From the NCBI RefSeq assembly GCF_003289955.1, contig NZ_QLZR01000003.1, positions 248,001-312,000 of the forward strand: a DNA stretch of 64,000 nucleotides, written 5' to 3'. Of this stretch, positions 43,696 to 52,083 are shown in pieces (the first letter of the stretch is position 1; the number at the start of each line of letters is the position of its first letter). The notes beneath the pieces were generated by a model that saw only the letters and a program-made list of their open reading frames with translations, had not been told where the DNA came from and ran no database searches. The position numbers and the translations under genes are program-made. Source of the DNA: Planococcus halotolerans (GTDB lineage: Bacteria; Bacillota; Bacilli; Bacillales_A; Planococcaceae).

Positions 43696-44430
43696 ATGGA
43701 CCGATTAGCTGGAAAAGTAGCGATTGTTACAGGTGCCGCTCAAGGGATGGGTGCATCACACGTAAAAAAATTCATCGAAGAAGGCGCGAAAGTGGTGCTG
43801 ACAGATTTAAATGAGGAAAAAGGCCAGGCATTGGCACATGAGCTTGGAGAAAATGCCTTTTTCGTAAAGCAAAATGTCGCGCTTGAGGATGACTGGTCAA
43901 AAGTGATCGAGGAAGCTGAAAAAGCATTCGGACCAGTGAATGTTTTGGTTAACAATGCCGGTATTACAATGGCCAAGTCAATTTTGCAGACGACTGCAGA
44001 AGAATACCGCCGAATTGTTGAAATCAATCAGGTTTCTGTTTTTCTAGGGATGAAGGCTGTTATTCCGTCCATGCAAAAGGCGGGTGGCGGTTCGATTGTC
44101 AATATCTCATCCATGAATGGACTGGTAGCAGGAGCAATCGGTTATACGGATACGAAATTCGCGGTTCGCGGAATGACGAAAGCGGCCGCAATTGAATGCG
44201 CTAATTATGGAATTCGCGTGAATTCTGTTCATCCAGGCGTCATCGCTACGCCGATGGTCGTACAGGAAGATACAAAAGCTGCCGTGGAGGAATTCTCAAA
44301 ACATATCCCTTTGAAGCGTGTGGCTCAGTCGGAGGAAGTTTCCAATATGGTGCTATTCCTTGCTTCAGATGAAGCAAGCTACTCAACAGGTTCAGAATTT
44401 GTCATCGACGGCGGTTTGACTGCCCAATAA
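43696..44430 (+). CDS. SDR family oxidoreductase (FabG-like)
   Basis: A 244-residue SDR with cofactor loop TGAAQGMGAS, NNAG motif, catalytic Ser in SSMNG and Tyr-x3-Lys in YTDTKFA, all present and spaced normally. Substrate unknown; alcohol or ketone groups are typical. It is the regulated partner of the divergent TetR gene. ATG 43696 lies 8 bases after GGAGG. Confidence 0.9.
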   Translation: MDRLAGKVAIVTGAAQGMGASHVKKFIEEGAKVVLTDLNEEKGQALAHELGENAFFVKQNVALEDDWSKVIEEAEKAFGPVNVLVNNAGITMAKSILQTTAEEYRRIVEINQVSVFLGMKAVIPSMQKAGGGSIVNISSMNGLVAGAIGYTDTKFAVRGMTKAAAIECANYGIRVNSVHPGVIATPMVVQEDTKAAVEEFSKHIPLKRVAQSEEVSNMVLFLASDEASYSTGSEFVIDGGLTAQ

Positions 44431-44441
44431 ATAAGTGTTGC

Positions 44442-44485
44442 AATAACAAAGCCAGTCCAAAAAATTCCGGACTGGCTTTGTTATT
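44442..44485. terminator. Bidirectional terminator
   Basis: AATAACAAAGCCAGTCC pairs perfectly with GGACTGGCTTTGTTATT (17 bp). Confidence 0.9.
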
Positions 44486-44548
44486 AGACTCAAGATCCAT
44501 TCTAACTATGACTCTTACAGTGAATTTAGGGATAAACGAATTGGCCAG

Positions 44549-45109
44549 TTAAACCTCCAGTTTGCCGCGGAACCCTCTGCTGGCGTAATAAGAGTCAGCG
44601 CCGTTGTGGTAGGTGAAGACCTGGCCATAACGGTAGTCGCAGAAAATTGCGCCGCCATGGGACCGGATGTTTTCTGGTGTCAGCACCCAGGTCGACGTTT
44701 TACGGTCAAACTCGCCAAATTGATGCAGCGAGCGATACTCATCTTCTGAAATCATTTTGATGCCCATCTCAGCAGCCATGTCCATCGCAGTATTTTCAGG
44801 CTTGAATTTCTTCCGTGCTTCCCAGGCTTCGCGGTCGTAGCAAAGACTGCGGCGGTCTTTCGGTGTTTCGGGAGAACAATCATAAAATACATGGACGCCG
44901 TCCTGCAGATCCAAGGTTACGACATCCGGCTCGCCGCCCGTTTCTTCCATTTGGAACAGTGACCATAGCTTGTCGGGAGCTGCTTCAAGTTTCTTCTGCA
45001 CTTCATCCCACTCCACACCCTCGTGCCGATTCATATTCTTTTCGAAACGGCTTTTCAATTTGCCGAGCAATTCTTCCTGCTGTTCAGTAGACAATTCCTT
45101 TTTCGCCAT
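44549..45109 (-). CDS. DUF4256 domain protein
   Basis: A 186-residue soluble protein of the DUF4256 family, recognised from its overall pattern: VEWDEVQKKLEA, YDCSPETPKDRRSLCYDREAWE and the aromatic C-terminus HNGADSYYASRGFRG. Full length, no signal or membrane segment. Function unknown. GGAGG precedes the ATG on the reverse strand. Monocistronic. Confidence 0.85.
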   Translation of the reverse strand: MAKKELSTEQQEELLGKLKSRFEKNMNRHEGVEWDEVQKKLEAAPDKLWSLFQMEETGGEPDVVTLDLQDGVHVFYDCSPETPKDRRSLCYDREAWEARKKFKPENTAMDMAAEMGIKMISEDEYRSLHQFGEFDRKTSTWVLTPENIRSHGGAIFCDYRYGQVFTYHNGADSYYASRGFRGKLEV

Positions 45110-45214
45110 TTGAAATTCCTCCTTTTAAAAAATCTTCTTAGCTTAAGTATATACATTCTAATAAGCGTATTGGCGAATTCTTAGTTGAGATAATTCATAT
45201 AGAAGAAATTAAAA

Positions 45215-45252
45215 GAAAAAAAAGCCGGACCGCTTGGAAAAGGGTCCGGCTC
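45215..45252 (-). terminator. Terminator of the glycine-betaine binding protein transcript
   Basis: On the reverse strand AGCCGGACC pairs with GGTCCGGCT, followed by eight T residues. It lies about 260 bases after the stop codon, beyond a repeat cluster that is therefore transcribed as a 3' UTR. Confidence 0.85.
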
Positions 45253-45268
45253 GTGCGTACTTTATTAT

Positions 45269-45510
45269 TGTCTAGACTCCAGCGGCCCAGCTCTTCGGGT
45301 CATAAGCCAGCCCGTGTCTAGTCTCCAACGGCCAACTCCTCGGACTTAAGCTACCCTTCCTGCACGGCGAAATGCGCCGCTACGGAAGTTCATCTTAAGC
45401 CTGTCGGAGCTGAACGGCCGTTTCCGCTTTTCGAAGCTGCCGTGGCAAAGAGCGCCACTCTGCTGTTCTGTCTTATGCCTTTCAGAGCTTAACGGGCGCT
45501 GTCGCTTTTC
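45269..45510. repeat. Complex repeat cluster in the 3' region of the betaine-binding gene
   Basis: Two kinds of unit. Type A (45269-45313, 45315-45357) begins TGTCTAG-(A/T)CTCCA-(G/A)CGGCC. Type B (45357-45432, 45433-45510) contains TCTTA-(A/T)GCCT-(G/T)TC and ends CGCTTTTC; the copies are about 76 bp and diverged. The type A sequence resembles a short intergenic repeat (TGTCTAGCTCCAGCGC...) I recall from many Bacillus genomes. No ORF was found. Confidence 0.7.
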
Positions 45511-45511
45511 T

Positions 45512-46405
45512 TTACTCTTTTGGTTCAAGATCTTCAATTGAATCGATATCCATATAGGCAGGAACAGCAATGCCGTTTTGTGCGCCAGTCAGGTTCGGTC
45601 CAAGATCGAGCATATTTTCTTCATGCTTTTCATAAAAAGCCCCGTGCGTCACAGGCAGCCAAGGAGCGATGGAAGCGTCAGCGCCGCCAGTCGCGATAGC
45701 TTCGAATAAAACTGCAGGGTCTACATCAGTTACTGTTACGTCAAATCCTTGTTCTTCCAGGACAATTTCCAGCACGCTTGCAGAAGCGCGTTCACTGTCC
45801 CAAGGAGTTGATACCAGTTCAATTTTCTTGTCGTCTACCGGTTCAGCATTTGCTGTCCATTCATCGACTGTTTCACGATTTTCATCAATCCAGTTTTGGC
45901 CAGCTTCTTCAAAGGGCATGTCTTGCCCCGCATACATTACTGATTGAAGGTCTTCCAATTCCCACTCAAAAGCGTCCAAAATTTTATAGGCTTCCGGAAA
46001 ATCTTCTTCAAAACCTTCTCTTGCAATCGTCTGGATATTCTCAGGTCCACCGAGCGTTTCTTTCGGGTCTTCCAGGAATTTCAGGTCATAGGCAGAAAAC
46101 ATCCAGTGAGGCGTCCAGCCAGTGATGATAAGCGGCTCTTCATCGTCAATGGCATCGTCCAAGGCAGTCAGCATACTTGCTGTCGAACTTTCTTCGAGTT
46201 CCCAGCCTTCCAAATTGTCGTACTCTTCCAGTGTATCTTTGGCAAGACCGGTCAAGCCGGCTCCAGGCTCGATCCCAGTAATCGTGTAATCCAACTCTTC
46301 GCCAAGCGATTGCCCGCCAGCAGATCCTTCATCGCTTCCGCAGCCTGCAACCAGTAACGCAGCAGACAGAGCGGCAGTGCCAGTAAGATATTTGTATTTA
46401 ATCAT
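45512..46405 (-). CDS. Glycine betaine/proline-type ABC transporter substrate-binding lipoprotein (OpuAC/ProX-like)
   Basis: A 297-residue lipoprotein with lipobox LVAGC. It has the two-lobe binding fold of quaternary-ammonium receptors, including GWTPHWMFSAYDLKFLEDP with tryptophans for the aromatic cage and the repeated LTGLA/ALFEAIATGGADASIAPWLP pattern. It would capture glycine betaine or a related osmoprotectant at the cell surface. The ATPase and permease genes are not adjacent, so it is an orphan receptor here. The start was moved to ATG 46405 after AAGGAGGAATT. Confidence 0.88.
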   Translation of the reverse strand: MIKYKYLTGTAALSAALLVAGCGSDEGSAGGQSLGEELDYTITGIEPGAGLTGLAKDTLEEYDNLEGWELEESSTASMLTALDDAIDDEEPLIITGWTPHWMFSAYDLKFLEDPKETLGGPENIQTIAREGFEEDFPEAYKILDAFEWELEDLQSVMYAGQDMPFEEAGQNWIDENRETVDEWTANAEPVDDKKIELVSTPWDSERASASVLEIVLEEQGFDVTVTDVDPAVLFEAIATGGADASIAPWLPVTHGAFYEKHEENMLDLGPNLTGAQNGIAVPAYMDIDSIEDLEPKE

Positions 46406-46816
46406 AAATAATTCCTCCTTAAGATTTGGTGGTAAGCAGCCGGTCATAATTCTTCGATTCAATTTCTAGGAATCAGGTGGTGCAATCCGTACATTTCTTG
46501 AAAGGAATTTCAACAGGATTTCAGCTCTCAGCTGAATCAGTATAAAGTGATGAAAACTGATGGTTTCGGGAGTTTCCTATGGCATAAATAATCACATTAT
46601 TTAATATTACTGATCGGTTTCAGCCAGTGAATCCTGCTGAATTATCTCTCTTTAAACCGAGATTTACGGTTATCGAATTTAACGCGACAAATACTAGTAT
46701 AACATATAAACAGGGTCTAAGCAGAAAAGGAGTGGAAATAGCAGATAATTAGCCTATTTGAGGTTCGTTGATTTTTGGGGAATCCAGTTTCGAATAACAA
46801 AATAACTGATAAGGAT
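46406..46816. other. Divergent intergenic region
   Basis: About 410 bases before the sigma-W-like promoter. No supported gene or repeat. It should hold the promoter of the betaine-binding gene, but no clear match was seen. Confidence 0.4.
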
Positions 46817-46843
46817 TGAAACCATTAGTCAATCAATTCCGTA
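46817..46843 (+). promoter_or_regulatory. Sigma-W-like (ECF) promoter of the 40-aa gene/pspA operon
   Basis: TGAAAC, a 17-bp spacer and CGTA match the sigma-W consensus TGAAAC-N16/17-CGTA. It lies 31 bases before the small ORF and upstream of pspA, whose B. subtilis homologue is sigma-W dependent. Confidence 0.75.
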
Positions 46844-46874
46844 GATTGTAAAAAAAGAAAGGCGGAGGATCAGG

Positions 46875-46997
46875 ATGTCGGCTGAAGTGCGAAAGAAGAA
46901 AGATCGATGGTGGGTAGTGGACTTATTAATTGATGCTGGGGAGTTGCTTCTTTTTATCCCTCGGGGGATATTCCGGATCATCAAAGATATTATATAA
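46875..46997 (+). CDS. 40-aa amphipathic/membrane-associated protein
   Basis: A short gene with a good GGCGGAGGATCAGG site. The product begins with the basic stretch VRKKKDRWW and continues as a hydrophobic/amphipathic segment VVDLLIDAGELLLFIPRGI ending in IIKDII. This suggests a membrane-surface or single-span peptide. It is the first gene behind a sigma-W-like promoter and before pspA-ydjGHI, so it probably belongs to the envelope stress response, possibly as a PspA membrane partner or a leader. I do not know a named homologue. Confidence 0.72.
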   Translation: MSAEVRKKKDRWWVVDLLIDAGELLLFIPRGIFRIIKDII

Positions 46998-47185
46998 ACG
47001 ATGATTCCCTAATCCGTTAAAACGCTCAGGCAGGAACTTTCCTTCAATAGGAGAAGGTTTATATAGAAGGAGTCTGAGGATTTTCAGTGCTAGGGGATTT
47101 CATGATTAATGCGCGGCTGGAAAGGGTAGTTTTATTGAATAAAGAACTCCTGCAATGCAGGAAAAAACCGAAGAGGAGAATGATG

Positions 47186-47902
47186 ATGGAAATCTTAAAA
47201 CGTTTTCGTGATATTATGACGAGCAATATTCACGCAATGCTGGATCAGGCGGAAGATCCTGAAAAAATGATCGATCAATATCTGCGTGATTTAAACAGCG
47301 ATCTCGGTAAAGTGAAGTCGGAGACAGCAGCCATCATGGCGGCGGAAAAACGCGAGCGCCGGGAACTTGCTGATGTGCAGAAAGAGATAGATGATATGCA
47401 GCGTTATGCGGTCAAAGCTCTGGAAGCAGACAACGAAGATGATGCCCGTAAATTCCTTCAGCGCAAAGCTGAGTTAACTGAAAGAGAACAGGGGCTAGAG
47501 ACAGCTGTCGAAATGGCCGTAGCCAATACCCAACAGATGCGCCAGGTGCACGATAAGCTGGAAGAAGACATCGGTGAACTTGAATCGCGCCGTGCTGAAC
47601 TGAAAGGGAAAGCTTCAGTCGCAAAAACCCAAGAGCGCATGAATGAATTCAATTCATCAATGGGAGGAGCGGGAGAACGGATATCGGCGTTTGATGCAAT
47701 GGAAAAGAAAATTAATCAGCAGCTTGATGAAGCGAATGCCATGTCCGAGCTTAACAAAAGTTCAGGAGATTCCGTCAAAGACCTGGCAAAAAAATACGAT
47801 AGCGACACGAACGTAGACGATGAACTGAAATCGCTGAAAGGCGGGGTCAACACGGATGATGAAATGAAGGCACTGAAAGAACAGCTGAATAAAGGTGAAT
47901 AA
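47186..47902 (+). CDS. pspA: PspA/IM30 family envelope stress protein
   Basis: A 238-residue coiled-coil protein that begins with the conserved amphipathic helix MEILKRFRDIMTSNIHAMLD and continues with helices of the ESCRT-III-like PspA fold. It binds damaged membranes and stabilises them. The C-terminus has two copies of a DDE(L/M)K(S/A)LK motif. Three ATGs stand in tandem; 47186 was chosen (7 bases after GAGGAG). With ydjGHI it reproduces the B. subtilis ydjF-ydjGHI operon. Confidence 0.95.
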   Translation: MEILKRFRDIMTSNIHAMLDQAEDPEKMIDQYLRDLNSDLGKVKSETAAIMAAEKRERRELADVQKEIDDMQRYAVKALEADNEDDARKFLQRKAELTEREQGLETAVEMAVANTQQMRQVHDKLEEDIGELESRRAELKGKASVAKTQERMNEFNSSMGGAGERISAFDAMEKKINQQLDEANAMSELNKSSGDSVKDLAKKYDSDTNVDDELKSLKGGVNTDDEMKALKEQLNKGE

Positions 47903-47950
47903 TGACTGCCACCCATAAGATAGATGTTGCGCAGAAGGGAGGAAGACGGG

Positions 47951-48979
47951 TTGGTCACTCATTATAAATGTCCAAACTGCGGATCGGACATGGCGTTCGA
48001 TGCCACCTCCGGCAAATTGTCCTGTCCGAATTGTGGCCGGCAGGATGATATCGAGACGTTTCCGGAAGAAAACATCCAGCAGAAATTCGCTCCTGAAGAA
48101 GCGAAGGAATATCATTGTGAAAACTGCGGCGCCGTGCTTCTGACAGAAGCGGAAACGACTGCGACGCATTGCAGCTTTTGCGGTGCAGCAGTCGTGCTCG
48201 CCGACCGGCTGACCGGCGACCTGGCACCGGCAAAAGTGATTCCTTTCACCATCAGCAAAGACGAAGCTGTAGCCGCATTCCGTAAATGGACGAAAAACGG
48301 CAGGCTGACGCCGAGAGGATTCATGAACGGCGACCGCATAAAAAAGATGACCGGCATGTATGTACCCTTTTGGCTTTATGACATTAACGGCAAGGCGGAA
48401 GTGGCAGCAATCGGAACACGGATGCGGACTTATCAGCAAGGCGATACGGTTGTTACGGAAACTGACTTTTACGATGTCTATCGCGAAATCGATCTAAGCT
48501 ATTTGAAGGTGCCGGCAGATGCCTCCGAAAAAATGGATGACGAATTGATGGATAAATTGGAGCCTTATGATTACAGTGATTTAAAAGATTTCAGGATGCC
48601 TTATCTAGCGGGTTTTCTGGCTGAAAAATACGATTTTGATGAAGATGCTCTGTTTTCACGTGTGGAGTCGAAAATTGTGCCGTATATCGATTCTTATATC
48701 GGCAGCACGATTTCCGGCTATTCGACAGTCAGCTACACAAATAAGCAGATCAACGCCAATAAACATAAGGTCTACTATACATTATTCCCGGTTTGGATGG
48801 TTTACTATGATTTTGAGAACAAAGAACATACCTTTGCGATGAATGGCCAGACCGGCAAAGTGGTCGGCAAGCCGCCCATCAGCGGAGGCAAGGTCGCTGC
48901 CTGGTTTACAGGAATTGCTGTTTCGACATTTGCGGCATTAAAGGCCATCTCATATCTGGTGGGAGGTGTCCTCTGGTGA
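47951..48979 (+). CDS. ydjG: YdjG-like zinc-ribbon membrane protein
   Basis: A 342-residue protein with two TFIIB-like zinc ribbons at the N-terminus (CPNCGSD...CPNCG and CENCG...CSFCG), a large middle domain and a C-terminal membrane helix (WFTGIAVSTFAALKAISYLV). It is the second gene of the PspA module and probably helps recruit PspA to the membrane or works with YdjH/YdjI. TTG start 8 bases after AAGGGAGG; upstream starts lack a ribosome site. Stop overlaps ydjH by four bases. Confidence 0.9.
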   Translation: MVTHYKCPNCGSDMAFDATSGKLSCPNCGRQDDIETFPEENIQQKFAPEEAKEYHCENCGAVLLTEAETTATHCSFCGAAVVLADRLTGDLAPAKVIPFTISKDEAVAAFRKWTKNGRLTPRGFMNGDRIKKMTGMYVPFWLYDINGKAEVAAIGTRMRTYQQGDTVVTETDFYDVYREIDLSYLKVPADASEKMDDELMDKLEPYDYSDLKDFRMPYLAGFLAEKYDFDEDALFSRVESKIVPYIDSYIGSTISGYSTVSYTNKQINANKHKVYYTLFPVWMVYYDFENKEHTFAMNGQTGKVVGKPPISGGKVAAWFTGIAVSTFAALKAISYLVGGVLW

Positions 48980-49758
48980 GAAAACCGGTGTTAAAAGCAA
49001 GTATGCTGATTTTATTGCTTACAATATTGATGATGTTGAATTGTACTGCAGCTTTTGCCCAAACTGATCAGCATATTTATGACCAGGCGGGATTGCTGAC
49101 TGATTCAGAAATCAGTGATCTCGAGGCGTATGCCGCCGAAAAGAGCCGTGAACAGGGAACGGAATTCCTGCTGCTGACGACTGACAGTACAAGTGGTATG
49201 CCGATTATAGATTACATGGGTGATTTTTATGACGATCTGGCTGATGAAACAGGAATGGAAAATGCAGTGCTACTGACGATCGATATAGGTGGACGCGAAT
49301 ATTATCTGGCTGGTTTCGGTAATGCCAGAACCCGCCTCGACAATGAACGCGTTGAAATGGTGCTCGACCGGATCACTCCTTATATGGCACAGGGACAATA
49401 TGCCGGCGCATTCCGCGAAACGATTGAAACAGCGGATCGTTACATGGAATACAATCCGGGTGTCAATCCCGAAAGCATCTTCCTCCAAACCTGGTTCCAT
49501 GCAGCAGTGGCATTGCTGCTGGCAGGAGGAATCGTCGGCACGATGCTTTACAACTCAGGAGGGCGCAATACGACCACTGCAGCAACTTATATCGACCGTG
49601 ATCATACACGTGTGACGAGAGATTCGGATCGTTTCCGCAATAAAACCGTCACAAGGCGCAGGATTCCCAAAAACAACAATAGTGGCGGCGGCTTTGGCGG
49701 CGGAGGAGGCATGACCGGCGGCGGCCGTTCATTCAGTGGAGGCGGCAGAAGCTTCTAA
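48976..49758 (+). CDS. ydjH: YdjH-like TPM-domain membrane protein
   Basis: A 260-residue protein with a signal peptide (to AFAQ), an extracytoplasmic TPM domain (IYDQAGLLTDSEISDLE at its start), one membrane helix near residue 180 and a Gly/Ser-rich tail (GGGFGGGGG... GGGRSF). TPM proteins are linked to membrane-protein quality control. GTG start overlapping ydjG. Part of the PspA module. Confidence 0.9.
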   Translation: MRKPVLKASMLILLLTILMMLNCTAAFAQTDQHIYDQAGLLTDSEISDLEAYAAEKSREQGTEFLLLTTDSTSGMPIIDYMGDFYDDLADETGMENAVLLTIDIGGREYYLAGFGNARTRLDNERVEMVLDRITPYMAQGQYAGAFRETIETADRYMEYNPGVNPESIFLQTWFHAAVALLLAGGIVGTMLYNSGGRNTTTAATYIDRDHTRVTRDSDRFRNKTVTRRRIPKNNNSGGGFGGGGGMTGGGRSFSGGGRSF

Positions 49759-49782
49759 GCGCCAATCGAAATAAAGGAAGGA

Positions 49783-50772
49783 ATGAACAACATGGTTTTT
49801 TTCGGCAATCAATTTGCAGATGTAGTGGAATGGGATGAATTCCGCGACGATATGATTTTTTATAAATGGGCCAATAAAGAAGTGAAAAAAGGCAGCCGCC
49901 TGATTATCCGTCCGGGACAGGATGCCATCTTCCTTAATAACGGCAAAATTGAAGGGATCTTTGAAGATGACGGCGAGTACGATATCGAATCGGAAATCGT
50001 CCCGTTCCTGTCGACATTAAAAGGGTTCCGATTCGGATTCAACAGCGGCATGCGGGTCGAAGTGCTATTCGTCAACACGAAAGAGTTTGTTGTCAGATGG
50101 GGCACCCAGAATCCGATTAACATCCCGGCACCGGGTCTTCCAGGCGGCATGCCAATCCGGGCAAACGGGACGTTCCAGTTCAAAGTCAACGATTACATTA
50201 ATCTCATCGACAAAATCGCCGGTGTGCGCAACAGCTATACAGTCGATGATGTGAAGATCCGCATCACGGCTGTTCTGGACCAATTATTGATGAAATGGAT
50301 TCCAAAAGAAGGCAAGGATATGTTCAACCTCCAGGCCAATGCCCATGATATTTCAAAAGGAATTCAGGACGATCTTGATATGCAGATAATGGACGATGGT
50401 ATGAAAATTACCGGTTTCCAGATCATGAGCTTCAACTATCCAAAAGAAATTCAGGATATGATCAATAAAAATGCGTCCCAAGGGATGGTGGGGGACGTCT
50501 CCAGATACCAGCAGATATCAGTGGCTGATGCGATGGGTAAATCATCGGGGTCGAATACGGCATCCGATATGGCCGGCATGATGATGGGCATGAATATCGC
50601 AAAAGAAATGATGGGCGATCAGAAAGATTCCAAAGAAGGCAGTGGGGATCCCAATAAACAAACTGGCGGCTCCGAGTCCGGCAACGGAAAAGCGCCAAAC
50701 TTTTGCCCGAATTGCGGCGAGAAAGTCAATGGTGCCAAATTCTGCCCGAACTGCGGGCAGAAACTCACCTGA
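49783..50772 (+). CDS. ydjI: YdjI-like SPFH-domain protein with C-terminal zinc ribbon
   Basis: A 329-residue protein. The central ~200 residues form an SPFH/virion-core-like domain, followed by a methionine-rich linker (MAGMMMGMNIAKEMMG) and a zinc ribbon CPNCGEK...CPNCGQK. In B. subtilis YdjI recruits PspA-type proteins to the membrane. Last gene of the module; no terminator follows closely. Confidence 0.92.
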   Translation: MNNMVFFGNQFADVVEWDEFRDDMIFYKWANKEVKKGSRLIIRPGQDAIFLNNGKIEGIFEDDGEYDIESEIVPFLSTLKGFRFGFNSGMRVEVLFVNTKEFVVRWGTQNPINIPAPGLPGGMPIRANGTFQFKVNDYINLIDKIAGVRNSYTVDDVKIRITAVLDQLLMKWIPKEGKDMFNLQANAHDISKGIQDDLDMQIMDDGMKITGFQIMSFNYPKEIQDMINKNASQGMVGDVSRYQQISVADAMGKSSGSNTASDMAGMMMGMNIAKEMMGDQKDSKEGSGDPNKQTGGSESGNGKAPNFCPNCGEKVNGAKFCPNCGQKLT

Positions 50773-50852
50773 GCCGAGACTTATAAAACAGGAGTAGAAT
50801 CTTCGTTACCGGGTAAACTATTAGTAAATAATTTTTACCAGGAGGGATTTCA

Positions 50853-51074
50853 ATGGCGAGAAAAGGAACAGCCGGCCGCACGCCTGAAAAACAGGTGGGA
50901 GCCCACGAATCCGGAATTGATAAAGCAATCAATAAAGCGAAAGAAGCTTTTGACGGTGATAACGATGCGACGGATTACGAAGAAGTAAAAGGCAGAGATG
51001 AACAGCAGGATGCCAAGGAATATTCCGAGAAAGTGTCGGATGAACGTCCGAATAACCCACGCCGAAATGAATAG
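50853..51074 (+). CDS. Small hydrophilic protein (73 aa)
   Basis: Unrecognised, highly charged, disordered-looking protein with many Glu, Asp, Lys and Arg and no hydrophobic core. Features: an N-terminal ARKGTAGRTPEKQ and a Pro/Asn/Arg-rich end. Good GGAGG site. A terminator follows. Similar in style to the 53-aa protein at 39568, suggesting a stress-type product. Function unknown. Confidence 0.72.
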   Translation: MARKGTAGRTPEKQVGAHESGIDKAINKAKEAFDGDNDATDYEEVKGRDEQQDAKEYSEKVSDERPNNPRRNE

Positions 51075-51084
51075 AAGCAGAAGG

Positions 51085-51130
51085 AAAAAGCGTTGCGGCT
51101 AGCCGGATTGGTTAGCTGCAACGCTTTTTT
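51085..51130. terminator. Bidirectional terminator
   Basis: GCGTTGCGGCTA pairs with TAGCTGCAACGC, flanked by AAAAA and TTTTTT. It separates convergent genes. Confidence 0.9.
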
Positions 51131-51143
51131 GCATACTTTTAAA

Positions 51144-51926
51144 TCAGTATTTATAAGATTGGCCGCCGTCAATCGGAATGACAGAAGCATTGATGAACTT
51201 CGCTGCATCGGAAAGAAGGAATGCAACGAGGTTGCCGACTTCTTCCGGTTTACCGAAACGTTTCATCGGGTTGACGCTGACAAATTCCTTGCCGGCAGCT
51301 TCCCAATTATCGCCAGCCATTTGTTTCAAAGAGCCTTCAACCATTGGTGTCATAATTGCACCAGGAGCTATGGCGTTGATGCTGATGCCGAATTCGCCGT
51401 ATTCAATCCCGGAGTTGCGGGTCAAACCGACAACGCCGTGTTTACTCGCTGCATAACCGGATTGATTGCCGACGCCCCGGATACCGCCAACGGAAGCCGT
51501 GTTGACGATTGAACCGTAGCCTTGTTCTTTCATGACTTTGAGTACATATTTCATGCCATAGAAAACACCGTTCAAGTTAACATTAATGACTTTTTCAAAC
51601 TCATCCGAGCCGTAAGCTTCAGTCAGGTTTTGTTTGCCTTCGATACCGGCATTATTGAAGAATCCATCAATTTTACCAAATTTCTCGATTGTGAAGTCCA
51701 CATAGTTTTTTACATCTTCTTCATTGGTTACGTTTGCCTCGACCGTTTCAATCTGAGCGTCTGAAGCCACAGACATAATTTCATTTTTGCTTTCTTCCAA
51801 GCCTTCTTTATTCATATCCACGAGTACGAGCTTGCCGCCCTGTTTGGCAATCGATACAGCCGCAGCGCGTCCGAGACCCGAACCTCCGCCTGTAATAATG
51901 ACGACTTTGTCTTTGTAATTAATCAT
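51144..51926 (-). CDS. SDR family oxidoreductase (TetR-SDR pair 3)
   Basis: A 260-residue SDR with GGGSGLGRAAA, NNAG, catalytic Ser in TASVGG and Tyr-x3-Lys in GYAASKHG. PGAIMTPM and the C-terminal IDGGQSY are typical. Substrate unknown. Divergent from the TetR gene at 52084, with a palindromic candidate operator between them. RBS AGGAGAGGTGA on the reverse strand. Confidence 0.92.
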   Translation of the reverse strand: MINYKDKVVIITGGGSGLGRAAAVSIAKQGGKLVLVDMNKEGLEESKNEIMSVASDAQIETVEANVTNEEDVKNYVDFTIEKFGKIDGFFNNAGIEGKQNLTEAYGSDEFEKVINVNLNGVFYGMKYVLKVMKEQGYGSIVNTASVGGIRGVGNQSGYAASKHGVVGLTRNSGIEYGEFGISINAIAPGAIMTPMVEGSLKQMAGDNWEAAGKEFVSVNPMKRFGKPEEVGNLVAFLLSDAAKFINASVIPIDGGQSYKY

Positions 51927-52027
51927 TGGTCACCTCTCCTTTTTTATAGGTATGCTAAACTGAAGTAAAAGCTTCTATTCCAATATATACCCGGGCTGAG
52001 AACGCCTCAATCAGTAGATATTCCGGC

Positions 52028-52048
52028 GTTGTCGAGTAAATCGACAAC
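52028..52048. promoter_or_regulatory. 21-bp palindrome, probable TetR operator
   Basis: GTTGTCGA-gtaaa-TCGACAAC, 8-bp perfect arms, lies between the divergent SDR and TetR genes. Position and symmetry fit a site that controls both. Confidence 0.65.
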
Positions 52049-52083
52049 AAGAGGAAATGTGTCGATTTTGGAGGAGAAACAGG

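Noticed and set aside
47087-47185. N-terminal extension of PspA from GTG 47087
   Set aside because: The added residues are basic and unlike PspA; the family begins at MEILKRF, which has its own ribosome site.
50791-50816. Sigma-B promoter before the 73-aa gene (GGGTAA)
   Set aside because: A -10-like GGGTAA is present, but no GTTT-type -35 lies 12-15 bases upstream.
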